From Apostichopus japonicus (taxonomy: Eukaryota > Echinodermata > Holothuroidea > Aspidochirotida > Stichopodidae), in contig NC_092579.1 in NCBI RefSeq assembly GCF_037975245.1, forward strand, positions 7,966,001 to 8,030,000: a stretch of DNA of 64,000 nt. Reading direction: 5' to 3'. Numbering within the stretch: the first letter of the stretch is position 1; each line of letters starts with the position of its first letter. The position numbers were made by a program, and so were the translations under genes. Positions 47,279-61,300 of the stretch are shown here, piece after piece. Under the pieces are notes generated by a model. That model ran no database searches. It was not told where the DNA came from and worked only from the letters and a program-made list of their open reading frames with translations.

Positions 47279-47806
47279 GCTAGCCTAGGTCATACAGCTT
47301 GTACACACATGCGCACACACTGCGTTGTGTCTTGCCCGATTTGGTATAATGGCTGACGGTTCCACATGGCCGCACAGCGGCTATGCGTCGGCGGTATTAT
47401 GAGTCCGCTCTCTAGTTCTTATGTTCTGCTCTATGATTGTATATTCAATTTATATGGCTTTGTGTCACCCACAATGACATGGAATCCAAAGTTTTGTCAC
47501 TCCCTTGTAGACAGTGTGCAGTCAGTATTGCCATGTTGAGAGTCAACTAAATACGACATAGGCCTATACTAACTACCAAATGCAAGTTAGTGAAATACTA
47601 ACATAAAGCGGAAGACCGAAGTTCCACCGACATTGTCGCAAGTACACGTAACCTAACTTAGTTTATTGTTGGTGTTACCTGTAACTGCATGGTCTAAGTT
47701 ATTGTTGGCCTGCGTTGTCGCCAAGACGTCTAGCAATACTGTTATTGACTCATTCGGGGTAGGTTACTAAGTTGTGGCTGGAGGCCAGGTTACAAATCAA
47801 TCTAAA

Positions 47807-49235
47807 ATGTTTTTTAAAACACTCAGTCTCAATCCAGGTGGTCTCCAATTGATGTTGATCTGCTTCATATTACGGTATTCTGCAGCACAAACGGGAACAT
47901 GCGGACGAAGAGGTAAGTTAAAGGCAATGAAGACTCGCCCCAGACCGCGTACCGCGCTCTGAAATAGTGAACTTTCCGTTGCTTGCAAGTGAAGTTTCTA
48001 CGTCGCTACAAAATGCAGACAGTTATGAAACGTGATACCGAGTTATCTTTTATCTAGACCTGAGATGCCCATCCCTGTTATGTACACTGTGTTGTTGGTA
48101 TTGACCGTAGCTGTATGTATTGACTGTACACTAGTGTCTAATTACTGACGGCAAGATTTGTGTGTAATTTATGGGATCGATGGTGGTATCTAACACTTCT
48201 GTTACGCCTCATTCGAAACTAGGTCAGATTACCGGCATGAGACGTATCTTTGTGCGCGAGTCTTCACACCCTTTAAGTACTTAAGTTCTGATTCTGAAAG
48301 AACAATTTAAAATGAATTGGATACTTAACGTTAGTGTAGGATAACGTAAGAAAAGAATAGGCTAGCCCTGTGATCGAAATGCCTTGCCTTTAGCTTATTC
48401 TTGTATATAGAACAATGGCATTTTGAGTCTGATCAATTTTGTTCCCTTAACCCTCGTATATCCCGCATGGGGATACCATGCAGCTCGGTCACATTACTTC
48501 AAACTAAGGCCACCATGCAGTAATTGGCAAGTATTGTTGCTTTGTGCACATACGGTTTGAAGTATAGACACCTGGACAAGTAGAAATGCATTAAATGATA
48601 TTTCACATCCTATAGCACCTTAAATATATATATGTACCCACACTACAACTGACTGAGAATAAATTGTGATAAGAATAATAATAATAAGATAAGAAGAATG
48701 ATGAAAACCACTGCTTTTATGATAAACTGATCTCCAACATATCGTATATCTTTGCCAAAAAGTGACTAGAAGTGAGATCTTAACAGATAGTTATTACAGT
48801 AGCGCCATGGATGTTGATGGGTAAGGATCACTATCCCAGTCTACTGTATATATTACTACTATGATAAAAAATGGTTAAAGGTTTTCATGTTAAAGGTTTC
48901 TCAAAATTTTCTGCTGAGTTAATTCCCTCTATGATTTCATGGTAGTCCTGTGCATTCATAGTTACAGACATCGTGCCCAGAAAGAGCCCATTAGCTTAAT
49001 AGGTTGCATACAAAACCCCACCGTTTGAACCGAACGACTGGATTTTGCAAGTTGGTTAGCTGAGTGATGAGTCACATCTTTACGCACAATTAGTTTTTAG
49101 TTTTTAGTTTGTAGCTAGCTTACAGTGCACGTATTCTTCCGCACAGTGCCGTACGGTCACATTATAATGTAATATTACAGTCACCGTCCCTTAATGTTCG
49201 ATGAGCCTTGTGGCTGATGTATCAGCTTCCCAGCG

Positions 49236-49272
<37 letters not shown>

Positions 49273-52200
49273 ATGTGTTGTTATGGATCCACCACGCTAG
49301 TCTGTTCCGAAGAATTCATGAGTGGATTCAGTCCCGAAGGGAGACATAGTGTATGCATTCCATATGTTGGTAGTGTTAGCTTTAACGTTACAAATGTTTA
49401 TGATGATATATTTACTGTGGCTTTGTGTATTTTCTCGTGGGCCTGTTAACATGTGCACTCGCTCTCCGTAGTATTGTACCCTGGTATGTCCATATGTACA
49501 GTAAAATATGTAAGACGCTGTACCCTCCACTATAACTGTAGTGTGCTACTTTTAAGGCCTTTAGAATCCTATTGTCTTGGGGCTAAATACATATTGTTTA
49601 CCATGTGCGCTCATGCACTATCGATTCGTGTCTCGTAGCATACGTATTATCAACGTATAAACTCAGCATCAGTTGCTACTTCACTGTATGGCAGTTCAGG
49701 TGTGAGTGAATCATTTTGGTCAATTGCATCTTAGGCCTAACCTTGTTTGTTTGAATTGTACTCGAACTACTCTCTAACTACGCATGCCTTTTGAGGGCCT
49801 ATATTAGTTTATTGTATTGCATTTATTAAGGATTTAAGGTTAAAGCAGTATAGTGATTTGACTCACAGCACTTCAATTTCCTTGTAAATTTTAGGCTTTT
49901 TACTTCTCTTTTCAGTTAATCCTGTAAGATTCTGCTATGCTATGTGTATAAAGTGACACATTATTATTTCAGTTTTGAGCTTCCTTAAAAGTTTCACTAG
50001 CCTACACTTCGTGAAGAATCACCACAAGCAAAATATCCGTACATAATGTACATGAAAGTAGTGACCCATTCAACACAAAGTTAAATACCATTGATATTGG
50101 TTGTTGAACAAAAATCCGATTTGGACTTGCTTCAAGTTCACTAAATTAAACTTTTTATCGCAATGTGGATATGCATTAATACATATATATGCAGGTTTAT
50201 ATTGGCTCTATATTCAAACACAAAATTTTTCCGCCATGTGTCCGGCGAAAATGTCCTGCTTTCTTATGTTTGGAAATATAATTAAATGATTGGGTTGACT
50301 TAAGAATCTCTGGAAAAAACAGAAAACACACAAATATGAAATGAATTTCCTTCATTTCAAAATCAAATAAAAACATGCAAACGAAGTCTACTTATAGCTT
50401 GTTTCATTAGGAAGTTTAGACATAGTCACAAAGTAGGCCTATGATAGGCCTACGTTTTGCACATGATATCCAACGATATTGTTCTTTTTCTTGTTTTCTT
50501 GTTTTGGCCGATATTTACGGAGGCCGGGTAGTGATTTCGGAACCTGGAAATAATCCCGTCGGGCAGTTACCCTTTTCTTTCCTTCTTTGATTTTTTTTTT
50601 TGGCACAGATGGCACTTATTTCTTTGTTGAATACGGACAACTTCGCAGAAATTTTCTTGGACTAATTGTTTTGCTTTTGAATTAAGCTGTTACTAGTTTC
50701 CAACGTAGTCATATACATTATGTTGATACAACAGGGCCGCTCAGTACCTCTTCAATGTACACCTGCATGTGCACATGTTGTGCACACATACACATCAAAT
50801 AGTTTCTGAAGGTTTGATTCAAACAATGGCAGCTATCTAAGGAGTTCGCGGTACACCATTGCCTTTCTCTTGATTACCTTTTTCTCCTGGAATTCGTTTA
50901 GCAGTATATGTCGATTCCACTCATAATAATACAAGTAGCCAACATCATGGACTTAGGACCGGACTGAAAGTGCAGGTTTGTTGATGAGTTAGGGAGATGG
51001 GAAACGATGGCCGCAAGGGCGATTAACTCCCTTAGTGTGAGCGCTCGCGTTCTCATATACCTTCATTTCCAATTCTAATCTACAAGGCCTAAACGTAAAT
51101 AGCCAAAATTGCTATGCTTAAACAAGTAAACATCAATTATGTATGTTGAGACACTTTTGTGGATTATCCTACTCAGTGAGTGTAATGATACATTAGGCTT
51201 TACTGCATAGGGGAAGTTAGTTAAATATCACATTGCTTTGAGCAGTTTGACTTTTATAAGTATTTAATTCTTTTTATATTTCTGGCGGAAACCATCCATG
51301 AAATCACATGCTTAAGGATAGAACTAAACCACTAAGCTAAATCAGTGAGGTCGTCATCACAGCTATCTTTTGAAGACATTTTTTAACCCCTTATTATTTA
51401 GAATTAATTACCATATATACCTAAGGATCTGAATCCAAGCAATGCAGATTGAACCAGCTGAATCATGATTTTAACAGTAGTATATATAATTTAGTCTTGC
51501 AGCTTGGGTTACAGGAGGTTGATTGAATTATGACTGCCCATTCTGTCTTGATCTACACACCTATCTCTGTTGGTCAGAAATGGTATATGTTTGGTACAAC
51601 TCTATACCTGACCTCATACATTCACTTGAAATGTACGTAAATGTTTTGCAAACGCAAATAATTGCTTCAATTACAGTATATGAGAAAGTATATTGACCTT
51701 TGAGCAATGAGTGGGTGACAAACTCTGGGGTAAACTTTCCAAGGTGTATCTAGGAAGAAATGGAAGTTAGTAGATGTTTAAAATATATTTATATTTCATA
51801 ATTGTAATCTTGTTATTTTTTTCAGATAAGGTTCAGATGACTGTGATGTCATTCAAGTCAAAAAATTCTGGATCTGTTCTGACTCAGCCTCTTCCTCACT
51901 TTGAGTGTTATCTTGGAGCAGGAGATGGGGATGCAGATGTGACTTCAATTAGAGCTTATAACACAAGAACTAACAATGATGGCATAGGTCACCCTTTCCC
52001 CACAGTGAGTGGTACCATGATTCCAGACCTTCCTCCAAACACAGCTGGATATTCTGTTTCCATTACCCCTGCTAAAAACAATACATTTGGTGTTTTCAAT
52101 TGTACAGCAACGAAGGCTGATAGAGAGAATACTACCATCATTACTATCTTCCTGCATGCTAATGGTGAGTTTAATACAATAAGCTCAAATATGCAAAATC

Positions 52201-52333
52201 TATTTCAAACGTTGACTCCTTCTGTAACAACGAATTTGTTTCTATCCTCTGTATGTTACTGTATGTGCATAACCTGCAATAATTATACAACTTATTAAAA
52301 CAAGTATAATGTTAACACCACAGAATGACCGAA

Positions 52334-52376
<43 letters not shown>

Positions 52377-55300
52377 TATCAAAGCTAATTGATGGAGCGC
52401 AGAAGCAATGCATTGATGGAATCAGTGAAAAAATAAGGGCAATATTAGTTTCCATAAATAGAGTTAGAAGTGAACTAAAAAGGTAAGTCTTAACTTATAG
52501 ATCGGCAATAGCCAACTCGTTTTATACGTGATCTCGCAGATGCACCGTGTGTTCGTGCGAGATGCCAAGACATTTATCTCGAAGCCTTGCTCATTACCAC
52601 CTGTGCATTGTCTGCCAATACAACATCCCCCATTCAAGCTACAAGCGCTCTCGTATCGCCGTCTTAGTACACAACCTTGTCTACGTGTAACTATCCTATA
52701 CAGAAATTCTACTAACCATATATATATATAGCTGTTTATAACAGAAACATAGTCTTAACGTAATAACTAAACAAGACCTCAATTGTGTTCAAAGTTGAAA
52801 ATATACTCTACCATTGTCGATGACAAAGCCTGAATCAAACACATGTATATCTGTTTGTATGTGTGTGTTGTTGCTCAGCATGCCTACTAAGCCCAATGAA
52901 ATGTATTACATAGCAATTATAAATCATACATGAACATCGAAAATCACTCTCCCTATAGCCTGATCACACATGCAAGAGCTCTACTGTGTATTTACGATTT
53001 CAGTTCTTAATATGAACAGTACCAGTAGTAGGCCAATGCTGTAAACTACATGAGTCCTTTATGTACTTGGACCTCCATCATGTAATGTGGACATAACATG
53101 TATGGCAAAACTTGCAAAATATAATTTGTAAGTTCACATTTTGTATGTGTTCAACTGTTTATAAATCATGTAGCAATACAAAATTTCGTTCGTGGCTCTC
53201 AACTGGGGTTTCCCAAGTTCAGATGTATGGTGAATGAACTTCGTAGTAACTTTCTAGAGGTGTGAAACGTGCAGAATTCGTACATGGGCAAACAATTAGC
53301 AATGAACAATCTGCACACATTGATAGAATCTCAGAAAGTTGCCATGGACACTTTGAAAGTCATATGTAGAACTGCATCACTCTCATTTGATGAAAAAAAA
53401 AAGTTTTAAACAATAATGTAAACATTGTATATAGACCTAATTGTGTAAAAGAATCAAAAAATAAATCAGGCAACTAAAGTCGGAAAGCCACAGAAATAGC
53501 GGGGGCAGATAGAATACCTCCACAAATGGTTTTGAAATAAACCTGTTATGTCAACAACAAAAGTTTCGTTTTGCAGTACTTAAGAAACAATTTAATTATT
53601 TTATTTATAAAGTTTCACAGGCAATACAACCTTTGCTGACACAACAAGCCGTACAAATATCATACTCTGAACGACGTGTCTGTAGCTCTCAATTCATGAA
53701 CACGTTAGCATCCTTCAAACTCACTTACCATGTTGGAAAATACTTTGAAATTTCCCTACCACGAATCACACCTTTAGGAATTCAAGAAATAAATGTGCAA
53801 TATTTGACATTACCCCAGACAATATTGAAGAATTTGCATATTTTATTAAATATTTTTATTTTGCAAATCTCTAATATTGTTATTGTTTAAATCTGAATGA
53901 TCTATCCCGATAGACAACTCGACGGCCTTTTGAAAAATTTTCACAGGGAGTTGGGTCAGATAATTTAAACGAAATCGAACCTAGTGATAACAGTATCGCA
54001 GGTGTAAGAAGCTAGAATATTTTTTGATTGGGGGTAGGTTAGGGTGGGAGAAGGTTCCGACAGCGATTTTCAAGCTCAAATATAGTATACCAGTCAGAAA
54101 GAGGTAATTATTTTGAACTGCTTTGTCATGTAAGTATCTCTGGGAAATGATGGAGGTTATGAGCCAAAAAGCCTCTGGAAGTTGGAGATTTATAAGATAG
54201 GCCTATCATTACATTACATAGAAACTTGAAAGCACAAAAAATGCATCTAGAAAAGGCTAGTCCTAACGTTTTTGGGTTCCGAATCAGTATAACCGCAAGT
54301 AGGTGATTTTTTGGCTTTTTTTTTGGGGGGGGGGGGGGCGGAGGATTAAATTTCCCTACTGATTTAGGAAGGGGACTGCACCTTGCTCCATGCCCTGGGG
54401 TCATTGAAGCCAAAATTATGTAGGGAGTTTGCCAGATGCTTCACAAGAATCTACTGGGGAAACAGAGAATGGGGAATAAGATTAAATTTGGTGACCCCCC
54501 ATGCACCCCTGGGTGGCGTCATCGCATCCAGATATTCCATCATAATGAATTTCAAGCAAGAAAATCTGAAGAGGTATTATTGATTTTCTTTTATTGTCTG
54601 TAAGCAAACTATTGTGGTAACTGCGCCGTTTCCCCACAGACAGTACCACACGTTATCACTTCACGAGTTTGTCTGCAGTTTATGCAAGTCGGCAATTCAA
54701 CATTTTGCAGTTGATAAGCAGTTTTAGCCTGGACGAAAGTGGTCTAAACAATTCTTAGTATCTAGCATATACATGTAAAATACAATACATTAATCATTCG
54801 TAGAGACTTAAGACAATATTAATTGAAACAAATTTTAGGGACTTTTATATAAAAATTAAACTGGTACAAATATTATCATGGTGAGCAAATGTGTATATGA
54901 AAATTATTTGTTAGGCATGACATGAATTAAATTATTTTAATTTCTGCCTCGAGAGATCCCAGTTCAGGATGCAATGCAGTAGTACAGTACTTACGACAAT
55001 ATTTGCGCACATGGCTTCGTCTTGGTTGTATTTTTTAAGTGTGTCGTTTATTAAGTTCATTAACATTAAAGCCCAGAATAAAAGAACAACTAATTACGGT
55101 CTAGTTACAGTATTTGAGGTGTTTCATCAATCTCTGCAAACAACAGTTATGATCAGAACGATTTTTAAACTTGAGTTAAGGCTAGTCACAACGGGCAGTT
55201 TTGTATCACCTTATTAACTGTTTATTTACATGTAACAGAGCTGAAGTGTTGCAATTCTCAAGATATCACAAGTCCTACGCATATCCCAACGCCCGGCTTT

Positions 55301-58300
55301 TCAGTTGGCATTCTTCTGATAATTCTATTCACTGTCGACTTGATTTCTTTTGGTGTTCTAGACACATTGTTCAAACTGTGTGTGCAGCTGACATTGTTTC
55401 TATATTTAGGTCCGACCATTCTAGCGTTACTCTTACTATTAATTGTAAGATTGAGCCAAGGGGCCGTGGCTACTGGAAGTTAAATGTTTCACACTTAGAA
55501 GAATTGTGCTATTCTGATTCTATTACTGATATTATTAACAGAACTGCTTCGTGTGATTCCTATTTGAATGATTCCGTTCTCCGGGAGGCTGTTATGGTGA
55601 ACATCCGTTCTTTTAGTATGCGTTATTCTTCCATTCGTGCGAAAGAGCGTAACAGGTATGAGTACTATCTAGTAAATGAGATTGCCAGGTTGGAAAGTTT
55701 AATCACTATCTGCCCATTTGAACGTTTAAATAGCACTTTAGCAGATCTGCGAAACAATTTAGATATGTTATATGATTATAAATGTCAGGGCATGGTTATT
55801 CGCTCTAGGGCTAGATGGTGTGAATATGGTGAGAAAAATTCACAGTATTTTCTTAATCTTGAACGTTACAATAAGGTAAATAATAACATATCACAGCTTC
55901 GCAATGAAGATGGTCATATTGGTTCAAATTGTCAGGATATTTTAAGTGAAGCTGTTAGTTTTTATCGTAAACTTTATACTAAGTGTCCTAATATTTCTCC
56001 TGTCTCGTTTTTTGATGATGTTTGTACTAATCAAAAGAGTCTTACTGATGATCAGAGTTATTTGTGCGAGGGTCTTTTTTCCATCAATGAATGTAAAGAG
56101 GCTATTGGGTCCATGCATAAGAATAAAACCCCCGGTTCTGATGGATTATCAGTTTAATTTTATGTACATTTTTGGGACATTTTGGGTAACTTTGTAGTTA
56201 ATTCTCTTAATTTTGCTTTCAGTTGTACACACTTAGCCGATGAACAGGGCAGGGCAATAATCTCTTTGATTCCAAAGCCTTCAAAAGATTTACAATATTT
56301 GAAAAATTGAAGGCCTATAGCAATTTTAAATACTGACTACAAGATTGGAGCCAAATGCTTGGCAACCCGTATTAAGCGTGTTTTAAATTACATTATTAGT
56401 GATGAGCAAACTGGATTCTTAAAAGGACGTTTCATCGGTGAGAACATTAGACTAGTTTTAGACCTCATTGATCATTGTAATATCAACAATATTTCAGGTA
56501 CTCTTCTGTTTCTAGATTTTGAAAAGGCTTTTGATTGTTTGGATTGGGAGATTCTCTATCAAAGTTTAAAATTCTTCAATTTTGGTCCAAATTTTATTAG
56601 GTGGGTTAGAACTTATTATGAGAACGTCACATCTTGTGTTATTAACAATGGTCATCTCTCTCAGTATTTTAGTATTTCTCGAGGTGTAAGACAGGGTTGT
56701 CCACTCAGTCCTTACCTCTTTATCTTATGTTCAGAATTTCTCACATTCATGGTTAAAACAAGCTGTCGTATCAAGGGTATATCTATAAGTAACTCTGAAA
56801 TTAGAATTTCACAATATGCCGATGATACTGTTTTAATTTTAGATGGTTCACACGCTTCTCTTGTGGAGGTTGTAAACATTCTTAATAATGTCTCTGACGC
56901 TTCGGGTTTAAAAGTTAATTTCAGCAAATCATTCTTTTTTCCATTGGGTGCTATGGTTTCAAGGGTTCCCTTGTATTTTCATGAGTGTGGTTTTAATGTT
57001 AATCTTGGTCCCGTGAAATATCTTGGTGGCACATTTACTACAAAGAATGAAGATTTCTTTTCGTTGAATTATCTTCCCAAATTATCCAGGCTCAAACAGT
57101 TACTTGGGATGTGGTCAAAACGTGACTTAACACCAACTGGTAAAATAACTATAATTAAGAGTTTGGCCATTTCGCAACTTGTTTTTCTTTTTAGTGTTAC
57201 ACCAAATCCTCCTCTTAGTTTCATTAAAGAGGTTAATAAAATTTTGTATAATTTTATTTGGAACAATAAACCTTATAAGATTAAACGGAGCACCCTTATT
57301 AATAAGAAAGTTAATGGTGGCTTTGAAATGACAGATATTGAATCTTTCATTAAAAGTCTAAACTGTAGCTGGGTAAAACGGTATTTAGCCCCTCAGCGAG
57401 GAAACTGGAAATTTTTTTTGATTTGTACCTAAAACAGTTCGGTGGTGCTTTTCTTTTTAAATGTAATTTCAATAAGGAGGCAGTTTCTTGTATTTCTAAT
57501 ATTTTTTGCAGAGAAGTGTGTGAGGCTTGGGCTGAGTTTAATTTTTCATCCAGACAGTAATTATGGTAATGAAATCATTTTAAACAACAGTCATATATTG
57601 GTTAACAATAAAGTAATTTTCCAGTATAATCTTTTAAATCACAGAACAATTCATGTGAAAGATTTCATTAAAAATGATGGCTCGGTAATTCCATATAACA
57701 CGTTTCAAGCGAAAATATATATTAGAAATTTTCCTTTTACTTCGTACTTTGGGATTATTCACGCCATTCCTAGTTATTGGAGGGGGTACCATGATTCTGT
57801 TTTGCTCCCAATGAGTGAAAATAACTTTAATATGTGCATGCGCACACATAAAATAACCAAAAATGTTTATAATAGGCTAATTACTGGTCTCTGCACGCCC
57901 CCGTCGTCTATTATGAAGTGGCAAGCTATGAATTTTCCAGTGAAAATAGTTTGGAATAACATTTTTAGGCTGCCTTATACGGCTGTGAATGACCCCAAAG
58001 TATCATATTTACAATTACGTTTTCTACATCGTATTTTAGGCATAAATAGCTTGCTTTATAAAATGAAAATGGTTAATTCTCCACTTTGTTCATTTTGCAA
58101 GAATGCCGATGAAACGCTTATACATTTGTTTTATAATTGCAGTCACGTTGAGCGATTCTGGGAAGCAGTGAAGTCAAATTGCATTAAAATTAATTATACT
58201 TTTAATTTGACCAACATATGTTGTGGTGATTTTGGTGATATAGATAATCCTGTGAACTTTTTAATTTTGCATGCTAAAAAGTACATTTATACTTTAGGTT

Positions 58301-61300
58301 GAATAACAAAATCCCACATCTGCACGAATTTTATTTTAAGTTCGCTTTCAACTTGAACTGCACTATTTCATTTCTAAGCAAAACAACAATTTGAGTAACC
58401 TTAACGATTTCTATGATTTCTTTATGTAAGCTTCTTATGTAAGTCTTTTTGCCGTTTCTTTTGTATTATGTGTTACGGTATTGTAAATAAATACAGTGGA
58501 AAAAAAAGATATCACAAGTCCTTTAGTAGTCATAGTCATGCAGGACTGTGAGTTGCAACAATAGCGCTATAAGATGAACATGCATTCGTGAAAATTAGTT
58601 ATTCCAGGAGAGTTGCTTGCAAAGTTTGAGAACTTATGTGTCCATACTGTTACTTTCCATAACGAGGTTGCTACAAAAGTAACCTTTAAATGAGCCACAT
58701 TGATAATTAAAGTACCGCCAGGCTATGTAAGGTACAAGCTTGCCGGTTATATTTGCCCAGCACTTATAGTAGATCCTGCAAGCTTCTCTGAAGCTCAAAT
58801 ACTCTACAAGTTATGAAATTATTTCTGTGGCTGCGACTACAACTTATAATCTGGCTCCAAAAGATCAATCCGTAGACATGGAGGGCTTCTAAAATGAAAT
58901 GTATGTCCAATCAAGAAAGTGAATCTGTCACTGCGGACAGTAGTAATGATCGGTGTTAATATGCATGGAATAATTTAGTGTTCACATATTGTGTTACCAG
59001 TTTTGGAAGCTCTGAATCTTGTGTTATTATATAGAATGGTTCCTGTTGGTTCAAAAACTGATGGTCATCGTTGAAATGGTGTAGTAATTTGCCCATTTTG
59101 CGAAGTAATACTTTATGAATTATACACTGATATAATGAAAAAAGGTTGTTTGATATTTGATTGCCATATTTTTTTAATTTAATCTTGGTTATTATTTCAT
59201 AGTTGCGTAAAGTATTATTTAAACATTCTAAATTAGAATAAACCTTTTCTGTTTATTCTGCTTAACATTTCTTAATTTCATTTTGTTGGGAGTGGGCAAC
59301 TCTTTTTTCTTGAAAACACAATATATTTGTGTTTCACTAACATCATTTTTAATGTGCCCTTGTTATTGAAAAGTAACAACATGAACCATTACATAATGCA
59401 CAAAGAAAATAATTGAAAAATACAGGAAATGTTTGTTTGACTAGGTATTATTATAATTTTGGTTCTGAAAAAATGTTAACACTACAAAACTCTAGGGTCT
59501 AATTCTCCTTCGACTTTGTTTGGTTTGCTGCCAATTTCCTGATAATAACTGTACAATACAGTTACTGTGCAGTAAACATGATATGGTCAAATTGCATTAG
59601 AACCAAACTGCTATGACATTAAATTTGGAACACAGAAAAATATAGCTAATAAAGGTTCATCACCAGAAAATGTAAAGTATCTACAATATTTGAATCTTCA
59701 ATTCTTTTGTATTTACAGCTTATGTTGTTCCAGTCAATGGGCAGTTTACTCAAACTGTAAATGCAGGAGATACAGGTGTCCAGATAGACATGGAGTGGTC
59801 TGGTGTGCTTGAATCCAGGTGGAGAATTAATGGTTCAGACTTTGTAACGGATAGGAATGGAGACAAAGATTTCATCATAAACAGAGAAGCTGCTACTGGT
59901 GATAATGGTATCTATGAGTGTCATAATTACACTCGAAGAACTCAGGCTCACCATGGATTAAATAGACTAATTGTCCGTGGTAAGAATAATGTACTTCGTA
60001 TACTTACTGTATTGAGTTCATGAGTGGTGGTATTATTCTTGATTTCCACTCAGCAATAGTGAATCAGTTTAACAAATGTATTCATTGCATGATTAATTGC
60101 ATCTACTTATTGATCTGCAAAGCTAATCCACTTGGCTCAACTTGCTTTATGGAAGATAGATTAGGTGGAAAGTCTTGAAAATGTTTTTGATGTTTCATGA
60201 AGATTATAAAAAGCACGTTAAATAAAGCTCACGAATGGAAGTTAGATGGAGTCTTTTGTCTTACCTCATCCCTTAATTGTATTAATGTATCTAGAGAGTA
60301 TGACATTATGCAGTTGTATGTCGTTGGAGCATATCCTGGATATTTCAGTTGCTATAGCAATATGACTGCTTTGGGAACAGTTTATGATCTGGAGGAGCAA
60401 GTTTTGAGGAGTGACTTTCCGATAATTTGTTAAACAAACTGATATCCACAATGCAGCTTGGTTGCACTATATGGCATGTGTAGCTATCCCTGTGGTAACA
60501 ATTACAAAATCCAACTGTTGTTCTGAACACAGGACAAAATCAGAACAAAAACGTAAACTTGTCTTGCATGTCAGATCATGAGTGTGACCCAAGTATCATA
60601 ATGCCATGAACATTTTTTTCCGATGAAACTTTAAGTTGGAATTGTGTTCTTTTTGGACCTGCAAGTCATTATGAAATTGCTCTGAATCAATTACACATTA
60701 CAGTTATTGCCTGATCATGACGTAAATATGACTGATTTTCATTGAAATTATGAAAAACACAAGATAACGGAATAAATTGCACATCTTGCTAACTCTTTAG
60801 CTCCTCTGTTGAGTAAGTCGGTGGATTTTCACAACCGAGGCCGAGACAGAAATGTATCCTAACCCTAAGTTCAAACCTGACAAGAAGTAACTTGGCCATT
60901 TGTACGTTGGAATCAGAACCTTTCGACAGCTTTTTACGATTGCGATCTGACAATTTCCTCCGATTCTCACTCTTTGAGTGTCATACTTCTAATGTTGGCT
61001 GCACATGTTGCTTTCTTTCCTTTGTGGCGTGGGCAACTTTGTCCATCCTTGAGTTTGGCATTCAAGCAATGTTGTCTGCGCATAAAGTGTGCTGCATCCC
61101 TATACTGTGGTTGTAATCCATGTTACTGTATTTGCGGTTCTATGCTGCGGAGATTGATTAAACTTTTACCCTTCCGTGTTAACTAATACTGCTTCAAGTG
61201 TTATGTAGTTTTTTTCCGCAATATTTACTTTCTGCTTCTTGGCTGTTATGAAATGCTCGTAAATATGAAGTAGGCTACTGGAAATTTAAATAAGAAAAGC

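Noticed and set aside
46923-48276. LTR pair of a retrotransposon
   Set aside because: The two direct copies have inverted terminal repeats and TTAA at each end, and no retroviral-type coding sequence lies between them; two MITE copies explain the data better.
51945-52157. Minus-strand open frame over the Ig exon
   Set aside because: It is the antisense shadow of the Tie-like exon 51826-52164.
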